A DNA stretch of 64,000 nt, from assembly GCA_964511625.1 (NCBI GenBank), contig CAZEJG010000021.1, positions 1-64,000 of the forward strand, in the 5' to 3' direction. Shown here piece by piece: positions 15,992-24,057 of the stretch; position 1 is the first letter of the stretch, and each line of letters opens with the position of its first letter. The notes under the pieces were generated by a model. That model was not told where the DNA came from. It worked only from the letters and a program-made list of their open reading frames with translations, and did no database searches. A program made the position numbers and the translations under genes. This DNA comes from Pseudohoeflea sp964511625 (GTDB taxonomy: Bacteria > Pseudomonadota > Alphaproteobacteria > Rhizobiales > Rhizobiaceae).

Positions 15992-17271
15992 TGATTCTTC
16001 TTCTGACCACGGTCGTCCTGATCGCGCTCATCCTCATCAACGTACCGATCGCGGTTGCCATCGGCGTCGTCTCGCTCGGGGGCTTTCTTCTGACATCCGG
16101 CCCGGACCGCCTCTACGACATGGCAATCGTGCTCTATTCCGGGGCCACCTCGTTCCCGCTGATCGCGATTCCACTGTTCATTCTCGCCGGAAACCTGATG
16201 AACACGTCCGGCATATCCGTGCGTCTCATCAATTTCGTCACCGCGCTGATCGGTTTCGTCCGCGGTGGTCTGGGCATGGTCAATATCGGCGTCTCCATGG
16301 TCTTTGCCGAGATTTCCGGTTCGGCCGTCGCCGATGTCGCCGCGACGGGCACGGTTCTCATTCCGGAGATGAAGAAACGCGGCTATTCCCGCACGCTGGC
16401 GGCGGCGATCACGTCCTCTTCGGCATCGCTCGCCATCATCATTCCGCCTTCCATTCCGATGATCCTCTACGGTGCCATCGCCGAGACGTCGGTGCTCAAG
16501 CTCTTTGTCGCAGGCGTGGTTCCGGGCGTCCTCGGTGGCGCTCTCCTGATGGCGGTCACCTATTTTGTTGCCGTGCGCTACGACCTGCCACGCGCCGAAG
16601 GCTTCGATCTCAGACACATCTGGGCTTCGTTCAAGGAAGCATTCTGGGCATTGACCATGCCAGTCATCATTCTCGGCGGTATCTTTTCAGGGATCGTCAC
16701 GGCCACGGAAGGCGCCGGCCTCGCTGTCCTTGCGGCCCTCGTGATCGGAATATTCATCTACCGCGATCTCGATCTCTCTCGGCTGCGCAAGGCGATGCTC
16801 GAAGGCGTGAGCCAGACGGGCGTCGTGATGTTGCTCGTGGCGACGTCTGCGGCTCTCGGCCTGTTTCTGACGCAGGCGCAAGTGCCGCAACAGCTTGCGG
16901 CTCAGATTACCGAGATCACCACCAACCCGCTGATCGTGCTGGCGCTCCTGAACCTGCTTCTTCTGGTGCTCGGCATGTTCCTGCACGGCGCGGCGGCCAT
17001 CATTCTCGTGGTGCCGGTGGTCATGCCGCTGGTCAATGCGGTCGGGATCGATCCTGTCCACTTCGGTATCATCGTGACGCTCAACCTCGCCATCGGTCAG
17101 CAGACCCCTCCGGTGGCATCGGTGCTGATCACTTCATGCTCGATCGCCAAGTCCGGGATCTGGGAGACGTCGCGAACCAATCTGCCGTTCATTGCGGTCC
17201 TCGCGTTGATCCTCTTGTTGGTCACCTATGTTCCGCAAGTCTCCCTGGGGCTCACAAGTCTGGTGAATTGA
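15991..17271 (+). CDS. TRAP transporter large permease (DctM), second system
   Basis: 426 aa with about a dozen hydrophobic segments. EISGSAVADVAATGTVLIPEM, IIPPSIPMILYGAI and LNLAIGQQTPPVASVL are DctM signatures. It forms the sodium-coupled channel subunit with the preceding DctQ. It is the last gene of the dctPQM unit; two hairpins follow before the convergent small membrane-protein gene. The reading frame is open well upstream through dctQ, but the ATG at 15991 overlapping the dctQ stop gives the normal family length. Confidence 0.93.
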   Translation: MILLLTTVVLIALILINVPIAVAIGVVSLGGFLLTSGPDRLYDMAIVLYSGATSFPLIAIPLFILAGNLMNTSGISVRLINFVTALIGFVRGGLGMVNIGVSMVFAEISGSAVADVAATGTVLIPEMKKRGYSRTLAAAITSSSASLAIIIPPSIPMILYGAIAETSVLKLFVAGVVPGVLGGALLMAVTYFVAVRYDLPRAEGFDLRHIWASFKEAFWALTMPVIILGGIFSGIVTATEGAGLAVLAALVIGIFIYRDLDLSRLRKAMLEGVSQTGVVMLLVATSAALGLFLTQAQVPQQLAAQITEITTNPLIVLALLNLLLLVLGMFLHGAAAIILVVPVVMPLVNAVGIDPVHFGIIVTLNLAIGQQTPPVASVLITSCSIAKSGIWETSRTNLPFIAVLALILLLVTYVPQVSLGLTSLVN

Positions 17272-17324
17272 GATTTTTCTCACGGCGCGTTGCCGTCGCC
17301 GGCGCGGTCAGCCCTCCATTCTCC

Positions 17325-17357
17325 TGCGGCCTCTTTGCTCTTTTCGAAGAGGCCGCA
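17325..17357. terminator. Perfect 11-bp hairpin after dctPQM
   Basis: TGCGGCCTCTT (17325-17335) and AAGAGGCCGCA (17347-17357) pair perfectly around an 11-base loop, 54 bases past the dctM stop. No T-tract follows, so it may be a weak terminator or 3'-end stabiliser. Confidence 0.5.
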
Positions 17358-17447
17358 TCTCCTGGGGAGTTTGCGTTGGATGACGTGCTCCGACGGCAAG
17401 CCTTCGCGCAATCAGGCTAAATCCCTCGCAGCTTCTCGATACAAGCC

Positions 17448-17476
17448 AAGCCCCGGGCGGACCTCGCCGGGGCTTT
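17448..17476 (+). terminator. Rho-independent terminator between convergent genes
   Basis: AAGCCCCG (17448-17455) pairs with CGGGGCTT (17468-17475), followed by a short T-run. It sits between the plus-strand dctPQM operon and the minus-strand small membrane-protein gene, and could serve both directions. Confidence 0.6.
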
Positions 17477-17493
17477 CCTGCGTCCGGCGTCTG

Positions 17494-17718
17494 TCAGTCC
17501 GGTCGATCTTCGTTTGCGGTCGACTCATTCCCGTCGGGGTCGAAGGTGACAAACAGGCCATAGGCGGCCATCGCTCCCAAACCGCAGAACAGGACGCCCC
17601 AGAACGGCGCACCGGTCACGAACTCGACGATTCCCCAAAGGAAACATGCCGAGGTGACGAGTATGCGCACCCAAAGTGGCTTGAAAAACGGGTGGTTGAA
17701 GTCGAACAGCTTGTTCAT
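17494..17718 (-). CDS. Small membrane protein, DUF3329-like
   Basis: 74 aa. It begins with MNKLFDFNHPFFKPLWVRI, the conserved opening of a small rhizobial membrane-protein family, and continues with two hydrophobic helices (SACFLWGIVEFVTG and FCGLGAMAAYGLFVTF) and an acidic C-terminal tail. Function unknown. The ATG at 17718 is preferred over the ATG two codons upstream because GAAGG then lies six bases away. It is a single gene, convergent with the TRAP operon and divergent from the sugar ABC operon. Confidence 0.75.
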   Translation of the reverse strand: MNKLFDFNHPFFKPLWVRILVTSACFLWGIVEFVTGAPFWGVLFCGLGAMAAYGLFVTFDPDGNESTANEDRPD

Positions 17719-17974
17719 GACCATCCTTCGGGCCGTTGGATCGAATTTTATGTCGCGCAGTGTCGATGAGACGCGGTGGTCGTCCTAGGGCTATTCTCCA
17801 GAACACCCTTCTTCAGGCGAACCCGGAGGCCGGGAACTGCGGGCCGATCCTAGATGATACCGGGCGCAAATACGAGCTTTGTCCGGTCCGATGAGACGCC
17901 CGGATTGCACTCCTCAAATCCGGTCGATGCAGTTTTGCAATGCATCCCCCTTGACGCCGCAGCGCATTTGCCCT

Positions 17975-18009
17975 GTTATGGGAACGTTCTCAGAGAACGT
18001 TCCCATAAC
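17975..18009. promoter_or_regulatory. LacI-type double operator, 35-bp perfect palindrome
   Basis: GTTATGGGAACGTTCTC (17975-17991), one central A, and GAGAACGTTCCCATAAC (17993-18009) form a 17-bp perfect inverted repeat 24 bases before the start codon of the sugar ABC ATPase. Each arm is itself centred on AACGTT, the classic LacI-family core, so it reads as two abutting half-operators 13 bp apart. The obvious binder is the LacI protein encoded at 23008-24057. Confidence 0.85.
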
Positions 18010-18033
18010 GATTGTCTGAGACGGGAGGAGACT

Positions 18034-19578
18034 TTGCAGAATTCGAATATTCAAACGGCGCCCGCAAAGGCGCTGGTGGCCGAAGCTATCCGCAAGGCCT
18101 ATGGTGCGACTGTCGCGCTGCAGCACGCGGACATCACGCTCGAGGGCGGCGAAGTCCATGCCGTGCTCGGTGAGAACGGTGCCGGCAAGTCGACGCTGGT
18201 GCGTATCCTGACCGGTGCCGTCGCGCCGGACGCCGGCTCCATTCACATCCACGGAAAGCCCTACCGGCCGCACTCCATCGAGGATGCGCGGACGCATGGT
18301 GTCGCGACAGCCTTCCAGGAGCTGAGCCTGGTGCCGAACCTGACGGTGGCGCAGAACCTTCTGCTGCCGCATCTCAGCCGCGGCATTGCCGGCATGGTGT
18401 CGGGTCGGCGCAATATCGAACGTGCCGCGCAGATCCTTGCCGAGCACAAGCTCGGCCGGCTCGATCCGCGGGTCGACGTCTCCACCCTGCCGCTGGCGGA
18501 CCGGCAACGGCTCGAGATCGTGCGGGCGCTCAAGAATGCCGGCAGTGTCCTCATCCTCGACGAGCCGACCGCCTCGCTTGCGGAGACGGACTGGCTCTTC
18601 GAGCAGATCGAACGGGTGACCGCGCGGAATGTGGCGGTTCTCTACATTTCCCATCGTCTTTCCGAGGTGCGCGAGATCTGCCGTTCGGCGACGGTGCTGC
18701 GCAACGGTGCGACGATCGCCAGCGTCAGCCTGGCGGAGGCGACCGACGGCGACATCTTCGAGATGATGGTCGGCAAGAAGGTTCGCGACGAACTGTCCGG
18801 CGAGGGTCGAACCCGCACTTCCGGCGACATCCGGCTGAAGGTGAGCAATCTCTCCGGCGGCACGGTGGAAAAGGTCAGCTTCGATCTCAAGGCCGGGGAA
18901 GTGCTCGGCATTGCGGCGCTGGAAGGGCAGGGGCAACGCGATGTCTTCCGCATGCTCGCCGGACTTGAACATGTCCAGCACGGTTCGATCGAACTCGACG
19001 GCAAGCCCTACACCGCACACTCGCCGCGCGCCGCGCTGAAGGCGGGAAGCGGCGTCGCCTATCTGCCGGAGGAGCGCAAGACGGAGGGAATCCTGGCCGG
19101 TATGACGGCTGCCTCCAACGTTGTCCTGCCGATCCTCGGCAAGGTTGGTTTTCCGGCAATCGTCAACGACCGCGTCGAGTTCCGGATGGCAAAGGACGCC
19201 GGCGAACGCGTCGACATGGCGCCGCGTTATCTCGGCTTTGCGATCGGCGACCTGTCCGGCGGCAACCAGCAAAAGGCGCTCATCGCGCGTGTGCTCGCCA
19301 CCGGCGCGCGCACGCTCCTGCTCTTTGATCCCACGCGCGGCGTGGATGTCGGCACGAAAGCCTCGATCTATGCCGCAATCCGCGCCTTTACCGACGAAGG
19401 AGGCTCGGTGCTCTTCTACTCTTCCGAACTTCCCGAACTGGTGCAACTCGTCGACCGGTGCATGGTGCTCTACGGCGGCCAGGTCGCCACGACCTATGCG
19501 CGCGGCCAGATCGACGAGCGACGGCTGGTGACGGCGATGACCGGGCATTTCGATGCCCGGGAAAGGGTTGCGTCATGA
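18034..19578 (+). CDS. Sugar ABC transporter ATP-binding protein (RbsA-type, two NBDs)
   Basis: 514 aa from a TTG start at 18034, chosen because GGAGGAG at 18024-18030 precedes it and because the frame upstream runs through the operator. NBD1 has Walker A GENGAGKST and Walker B LILDEPT, with an atypical signature LPLADRQR. NBD2 has a degenerate Walker A (ALEGQGQRD), a good signature LSGGNQQK, and LLLFDPTRGVDVG where most RbsA proteins read LILDEPTRG. One half is thus probably weak in hydrolysis, as in several members of this family. It energises import by the two permeases that follow, overlapping the next gene by four bases. Confidence 0.9.
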   Translation: MQNSNIQTAPAKALVAEAIRKAYGATVALQHADITLEGGEVHAVLGENGAGKSTLVRILTGAVAPDAGSIHIHGKPYRPHSIEDARTHGVATAFQELSLVPNLTVAQNLLLPHLSRGIAGMVSGRRNIERAAQILAEHKLGRLDPRVDVSTLPLADRQRLEIVRALKNAGSVLILDEPTASLAETDWLFEQIERVTARNVAVLYISHRLSEVREICRSATVLRNGATIASVSLAEATDGDIFEMMVGKKVRDELSGEGRTRTSGDIRLKVSNLSGGTVEKVSFDLKAGEVLGIAALEGQGQRDVFRMLAGLEHVQHGSIELDGKPYTAHSPRAALKAGSGVAYLPEERKTEGILAGMTAASNVVLPILGKVGFPAIVNDRVEFRMAKDAGERVDMAPRYLGFAIGDLSGGNQQKALIARVLATGARTLLLFDPTRGVDVGTKASIYAAIRAFTDEGGSVLFYSSELPELVQLVDRCMVLYGGQVATTYARGQIDERRLVTAMTGHFDARERVAS

Positions 19579-20594
19579 CCGATCTGACCCAGACAGCCAC
19601 AAGCTCCGAGGTTCAAGCGCCGCAGGGACGGCTCGCCGGACAGACTTTCGCACGTCTGCTGCAGGGCGGGCTCATCATCGTGATCCTCTATTTCGCGCTC
19701 TATGCGCTCTACTTCTACCAGCAGCCGCGTGCGCTTTCGGCGGGATCGATCGCCGCGCTCATGAACAACACGGTTCCGCTGGCACTCGCGGCAGCGGGAC
19801 AGACCTTCGTCATCATCAGCCGCGGGTTCGATCTCTCGGTCGCGGGCGTGATCTCGGTCTGCAACGTGGTCATGGCGGTCTATCCGCTCGACGGACCCGG
19901 CGGCGCGGTGATGTCGATATTGATGTGCGTGGCCATCGGCGGCTCGGTCGGCGCGGTCAACGGGTTCCTGGTGGCCTATCTCAGGCTTCAGTCGATCGCC
20001 GCGACGCTTGCCACCATGATCATCTGCCAGGGCGTGGCGCTCGTCATTCTCAATGCGCCGGGCGGACGTGTCGCCGACTGGCTGTCCTACGAACTCACCG
20101 ACCGGCTGTTCAAGACGATCCCGATTTCCGGCCTCTTCGTGCTCGCGGTTGTGCTTGCCTGGCTCTATCTGCGGCGGACCTCTTTCGGCATCTCGCTCTA
20201 TGCGATCGGCGCCGACGAGCATGCGGCAAGCCTGTCGGGCATCAACGTCAGGAAGGTTCGCTTCTTCACCTTCGTCAGCGCCGGCGTTCTCTACGGGCTG
20301 GCCGGCTTCATGCTCTCGGCCCAGACCGCCACCGGCAATCCGACCTCGGGCACTCCGCTGCTGCTCCTTTCATTCGCGGCGGTTGCGCTGGGCGGCACCT
20401 CTCTCGCCGGCGGCAAGGGGAGCCTCTTCGCCTCGGTGATGGGGGCCGCCACGCTGATGCTGCTGCAGAAGGTGCTGTTCTCGAGCGGTGTCTCGTCCTT
20501 CTACACCGGCGTCTTCCAGGGCTGCGTGCTCGTCATCGCCGTCGTCTTCAGCGGACTCATCGAAAAACTGGGTGAAAGGGCCGCCAAGCTATGA
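19575..20594 (+). CDS. Sugar ABC transporter permease (RbsC-type) 1
   Basis: 339-aa inner-membrane protein of the BPD_transp_2 family. GFDLSVAGVISVCNVVMA and the late GGTSLAGGKGSLFASVMGA are the conserved permease landmarks. About nine or ten hydrophobic segments follow a soluble N-terminal leader of some 30 residues. Its ATG overlaps the ATPase stop (ATGA) and its stop overlaps the second permease the same way. It forms a heterodimeric channel with the next gene product, unlike RbsC, which is a homodimer. Confidence 0.92.
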   Translation: MTDLTQTATSSEVQAPQGRLAGQTFARLLQGGLIIVILYFALYALYFYQQPRALSAGSIAALMNNTVPLALAAAGQTFVIISRGFDLSVAGVISVCNVVMAVYPLDGPGGAVMSILMCVAIGGSVGAVNGFLVAYLRLQSIAATLATMIICQGVALVILNAPGGRVADWLSYELTDRLFKTIPISGLFVLAVVLAWLYLRRTSFGISLYAIGADEHAASLSGINVRKVRFFTFVSAGVLYGLAGFMLSAQTATGNPTSGTPLLLLSFAAVALGGTSLAGGKGSLFASVMGAATLMLLQKVLFSSGVSSFYTGVFQGCVLVIAVVFSGLIEKLGERAAKL

Positions 20595-21604
20595 GCAACG
20601 ATACCGCCACGCTGTCCCAGACCGGCGACACCCGCAAGGCCGCACGCATCAAGCGCGAAACCGTCTCGACGATCGCGATTGCCATCATCTGCGTCGTCCT
20701 GTTGTACCTGTCGCGTTTCATTTCGCCGGCGCTCGGATCCTGGTCGCAGGTCGAGACGGTGCTCATTCTCGGCTCGTTCCTGGTCGTCGTCGCCTTCGGT
20801 CAGGGGCTCGTCATCCTTACCGGTGGGCTCGATCTCTCGATCCCCGCCCTCATCACGCTCGGCGGCGTTCTTTCCACCACTGCGGTTGGCGCCGGTAATC
20901 CGGACGCCTGGTACCTGCTCCCGGCGGCACTTCTCGCCTGCGGCTTCGTCGGCTTCCTCTCGGCTGTCGGTGTCGTGTGGCTGAGAGTGCCGCCCTTCAT
21001 CATGACGATGGCAACATCTATCATCGTGGCCTCGGCCGCGCTCGGCATCACCAAGGGTACGCCGCGCGGTTATGCGCCGGATGCGGCCGTGGCGCTGATG
21101 AAGTCCCACATTCTGGGGCTGCCGTCGCCGATCGTCTTCGTCATCGGTTTCGTCATTCTGGGCTGGCTCCTGCAGGAGCGCTCGCCGCTCGGCCGCTATC
21201 TCTACGCGATCGGCACCAACGCCGAGGCGTCGCGGATCGCCGGTGTTCCGGTCACCGCCATGCAGATCTTTCCCTATGTGGTCAGCGCCATGTGCGCAGG
21301 CTTCGCCGGGTTCATGCTGGTGGGATATTCGAGCGGTGCGACCCTGCGCATGGGCGACGACTACCTGCTGCCCTCGATCGCCGCGGTGGTCATCGGCGGA
21401 TCGTCCATCCTGGGCGGGCAGGGCAGCTTTCTCGGCACGGTCGGCGGCGCGTTCCTGCTGACGATCCTGGGTACCATCATCTCCGCGATCGGACTGGAGT
21501 TCGGCCTTCGCACCATCATCGAAGGCACCATCATCCTGATCGCGCTGCTTCTTCTTCGGGAGGAACTCTTCAACCGAATTCGCTCGATCCGGCGCAAGGC
21601 CTAG
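20591..21604 (+). CDS. Sugar ABC transporter permease (RbsC-type) 2
   Basis: 337 aa of the same family: GGLDLSIPALITLGGVLS and the C-terminal VIGGSSILGGQGSFLGTVGGAF are the equivalents of the motifs in the neighbouring permease. A short basic cytosolic N-terminus (RKAARIKRETVS) precedes the first helix. It is translationally coupled by a four-base overlap. Two non-identical permeases plus a double ATPase and one binding protein make a complete importer of the rhizobial two-permease type. Confidence 0.92.
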   Translation: MSNDTATLSQTGDTRKAARIKRETVSTIAIAIICVVLLYLSRFISPALGSWSQVETVLILGSFLVVVAFGQGLVILTGGLDLSIPALITLGGVLSTTAVGAGNPDAWYLLPAALLACGFVGFLSAVGVVWLRVPPFIMTMATSIIVASAALGITKGTPRGYAPDAAVALMKSHILGLPSPIVFVIGFVILGWLLQERSPLGRYLYAIGTNAEASRIAGVPVTAMQIFPYVVSAMCAGFAGFMLVGYSSGATLRMGDDYLLPSIAAVVIGGSSILGGQGSFLGTVGGAFLLTILGTIISAIGLEFGLRTIIEGTIILIALLLLREELFNRIRSIRRKA

Positions 21605-21650
21605 CGCCCGGGCGATAACTCATCTGGCCAACTTTGGAGGAGAAACGACA

Positions 21651-22871
21651 ATGCTGAAACACAGACTGAAACTCGCAGCTTCGGCGATGGTCATCGCCGC
21701 CGCCGCGTTCGGCGCCACGGCCCCCGCTCATGCACAGAGCGAAGACGGCAAGTACAAGATCTATCTGAGCCTGTCCTATTCGGGCAACGCGTGGCAGTCG
21801 GAAGCCGCCAACATCGTCAAGGCGCTGGCCGCGACGCCGCCCTACAAGGATTCGGTCGAACTGATCGAGGTGATTTCCGGTACCGATCCGCAGGCGCAGA
21901 TCTCGGCCTATGAGAGCATGATCGAGGATGGTGCCGACGGCATCGTCAGCTTCCCGATTTCCTCGTCGGCCCTCAACCGCACCATCCGTCGCGGCTGCGA
22001 CGAAGGCGTGCTGTTCTTCATGTACGACGCCACCGTGACCGAAAGCTGCGCCTACAACGTGAGCTACCTGTCGTCCGGCTTCGGTGAAAACTCGGCCCAG
22101 GCACTGGTCAACGAATTGGGCGGCAAGGGCAAGATCTTCCTGTCGCGCGGCGTGCCCGGCAACTCCGTCGACCAGCGTCACACCGACGGCGCGATGCACA
22201 TCTTCAACCAGTATCCGGGTATCGAAGTGGTTGCGGAATACTATTCCTACTGGGACGACCGCACCACGCAGCAGGAAACCGCCAAGGCGCTCGCCGCCCA
22301 TCCGGATGTCGACGGCATCTGGGCCCAGGCCGGCGAATACGGCGCCATCCAGGCGCTGCTCGACGCCGGTGACCGCCTCGTGCCGATGACCGGCGAGAAC
22401 TCCGCGGGCTTCCGCCTCGCGCTCGCCGATCCCGCAATGCAGGAAAAGGGCCTGCGCGGCGTCTCCGCCGGCTCGCCGCCTGCGCAGTCGGGCTATGCGT
22501 TCAAGCTGATGATGGAAATCCTCACCGGCAAGCGCGAACTCGAGCCGATGAACATCGAGTACCCGCTTCCGTGGGTTCCGGCCGCCGACGTCAAGGTCTG
22601 CGAAGGCGACAGCTACGAAAACGGCTGCAACGTGTTCCCGGCAAGCCGCGTGCCCTCGTCCTTCGTCTCGGAAGTGCTGAACCCGGAACTGCTGCCTGAA
22701 GTCAACGTCGAGTCCGCGCTCGACGGTACCCCCGTAGAAGGTGCGACGATCCAGCCGCTGCCGGCAGAGGTCCCGGAAGCTGCCAATCTTCCGGGCATCA
22801 ACTGCGATGACTGCGAAGCTCCGGCAACGCTTTACGAACTGACCAAGGTGGAAGCGACCGTTCAGCCGTAA
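21651..22871 (+). CDS. Sugar ABC transporter substrate-binding protein
   Basis: 406 aa. The Sec signal peptide ends near TAPAHAQ. The mature domain resembles periplasmic-binding family 4 (ribose/galactose-like): YKIYLSLSYSGNAWQSEAANI, then DPQAQISAYESMIEDGADGIVSFP and GGKGKIFLSRGVPGNSV. The C-terminal about 80 residues (from WVPAADVKVCEGD) are longer than in RbsB and hold four cysteines in two close pairs, probably disulfide-bonded in the periplasm. GGAGG lies about seven bases before the ATG. It is followed by a hairpin and then the LacI gene. Confidence 0.9.
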   Translation: MLKHRLKLAASAMVIAAAAFGATAPAHAQSEDGKYKIYLSLSYSGNAWQSEAANIVKALAATPPYKDSVELIEVISGTDPQAQISAYESMIEDGADGIVSFPISSSALNRTIRRGCDEGVLFFMYDATVTESCAYNVSYLSSGFGENSAQALVNELGGKGKIFLSRGVPGNSVDQRHTDGAMHIFNQYPGIEVVAEYYSYWDDRTTQQETAKALAAHPDVDGIWAQAGEYGAIQALLDAGDRLVPMTGENSAGFRLALADPAMQEKGLRGVSAGSPPAQSGYAFKLMMEILTGKRELEPMNIEYPLPWVPAADVKVCEGDSYENGCNVFPASRVPSSFVSEVLNPELLPEVNVESALDGTPVEGATIQPLPAEVPEAANLPGINCDDCEAPATLYELTKVEATVQP

Positions 22872-22883
22872 GTGAGGTCAACC

Positions 22884-22920
22884 CGGGGACGTCGCGGAAC
22901 ATGTGGACCGCGGCGTCCCG
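22884..22920 (+). promoter_or_regulatory. Hairpin after the sugar-binding protein gene
   Basis: The segment 22884-22897 pairs with 22908-22920 over 13 bp with one bulged G, starting 12 bases after the stop codon. There is no T-tract. It may end most transcripts or simply protect the transporter mRNA before the regulator gene. Confidence 0.55.
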
Positions 22921-23007
22921 AACCTGCGTTGTCTGTTGCGCAATGGATAGTTGCATTGTCCATTGTTGTTCACCAAGCAAGCAACGCGAACAGTGGAACA
23001 CGAGAAC

Positions 23008-24057
23008 ATGTCCTCGAACACCAAGACACGAGCCGGCCGCAACCGGGTAACAGTCAAGGATCTCGCAAGAGACCTCGGCATGTCCGTTTCGACCGTGTCG
23101 AGGGCCTTCTATCCCGATGCGGTGATCGCCTCGGAAACCCGGCGCACCGTGCTCAAGCGTGCCGAGGAAATCGGCTATCGCGCCAATCCTTTCGCCAAGA
23201 GCCTGGTGACCAACAAAACGCAGATCGTCGGCATGGTCGCCTCCGATCTCGCCAACCCCTATTATCCCGAGGTGATGACGAGCCTGACGGGCCTTCTGCA
23301 GAGCCACGGCATGAACACCATGCTCGTCGCGCCCGGACAGCCCGAGGAGATCGACCCGGCCGTCGACCTCCTGCTGACCTATCAGCCCGACCTCGTCATC
23401 ATCCTGGCGACCAACTTCGAATCCTCGGCGCGGGAGAAATGCGAGGCCGCCGGCGCCCCTTGCATCTTCTTCAACCGGCTTTCGGCCGACGGCCTCGGCT
23501 TCGGTGTGACCTGCGACAACATCGAAGGGGGAAGGCGGGCCGCCGATTTCCTGATCGACAACGGCCATACCAAGCTCGCCTATGTCTCCGCCTTTCCCGG
23601 GGCCTCGACCAATGTCGAGCGCGGCAAGGGCTTTTGCGACCGCGCCGTGGAGCGCGGACTGGCACCGCCCAGAATACTCGAGGCGGGCACCTTCAGCTAC
23701 ACGGACGGGTACGACGCCTGGCGGCAGGTCTCGGACGGCGAGACGCCCGACGGTGTTTTCTGCGCCAACGACATCGTGGCAATCGGCTTCATCGAAGGCA
23801 TCCAGGAAAACCTGGGCCTGAAGGTGCCGGACGATGTTTCGGTGGTGGGATATGACGACATCGCCATGGCGGGCTGGCCGTCGCACCGTCTGACGACGGT
23901 CGCCCAGCCGACGAAGGAGATGATGGAGATGACCGTCGAACTGGCCCGGGAACTGGCTGGCCATCATCCCCAGACACATCACGAACCCCGCATCGTGCGC
24001 ATTCCGCCCGGACCGCTGGTGGAACGCCAGACGACTACGAGAAGGAGCCAGCAATGA
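23008..24057 (+). CDS. LacI family transcriptional regulator
   Basis: 349 aa. The N-terminal helix-turn-helix and hinge VTVKDLARDLGMSVSTVSRAFYPD (about residues 12-35) is followed by a periplasmic-binding-like ligand domain (VGMVASDLANPYYPEVM, then DGVFCANDIVAIGFIEGI and VSVVGYDDIAMAGWP). It should repress the upstream ABC operon through the palindrome at 17975-18009. The ATG at 23008 is chosen because it puts the HTH at the usual distance; an upstream GTG at 22993 or TTG at 22951 is possible and no ribosome site is strong. It overlaps the next gene by four bases, so regulator and enzymes are translated together. Confidence 0.9.
   Translation: MSSNTKTRAGRNRVTVKDLARDLGMSVSTVSRAFYPDAVIASETRRTVLKRAEEIGYRANPFAKSLVTNKTQIVGMVASDLANPYYPEVMTSLTGLLQSHGMNTMLVAPGQPEEIDPAVDLLLTYQPDLVIILATNFESSAREKCEAAGAPCIFFNRLSADGLGFGVTCDNIEGGRRAADFLIDNGHTKLAYVSAFPGASTNVERGKGFCDRAVERGLAPPRILEAGTFSYTDGYDAWRQVSDGETPDGVFCANDIVAIGFIEGIQENLGLKVPDDVSVVGYDDIAMAGWPSHRLTTVAQPTKEMMEMTVELARELAGHHPQTHHEPRIVRIPPGPLVERQTTTRRSQQ

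Noticed and set aside
15556..17271. DctM as a 571-aa fusion extending back through dctQ
   Set aside because: The extra N-terminal part is an out-of-frame reading of dctQ. The TAATG overlap at 15989-15993 gives the normal DctM start.
22951..23007. Longer LacI start (TTG at 22951) and the CAATGGA/TCCATTG repeat as an operator
   Set aside because: The extension has no LacI similarity. The repeat (22941-22947, 22959-22965) is short and differs from the operator at 17975, so an autoregulatory site is not supported.
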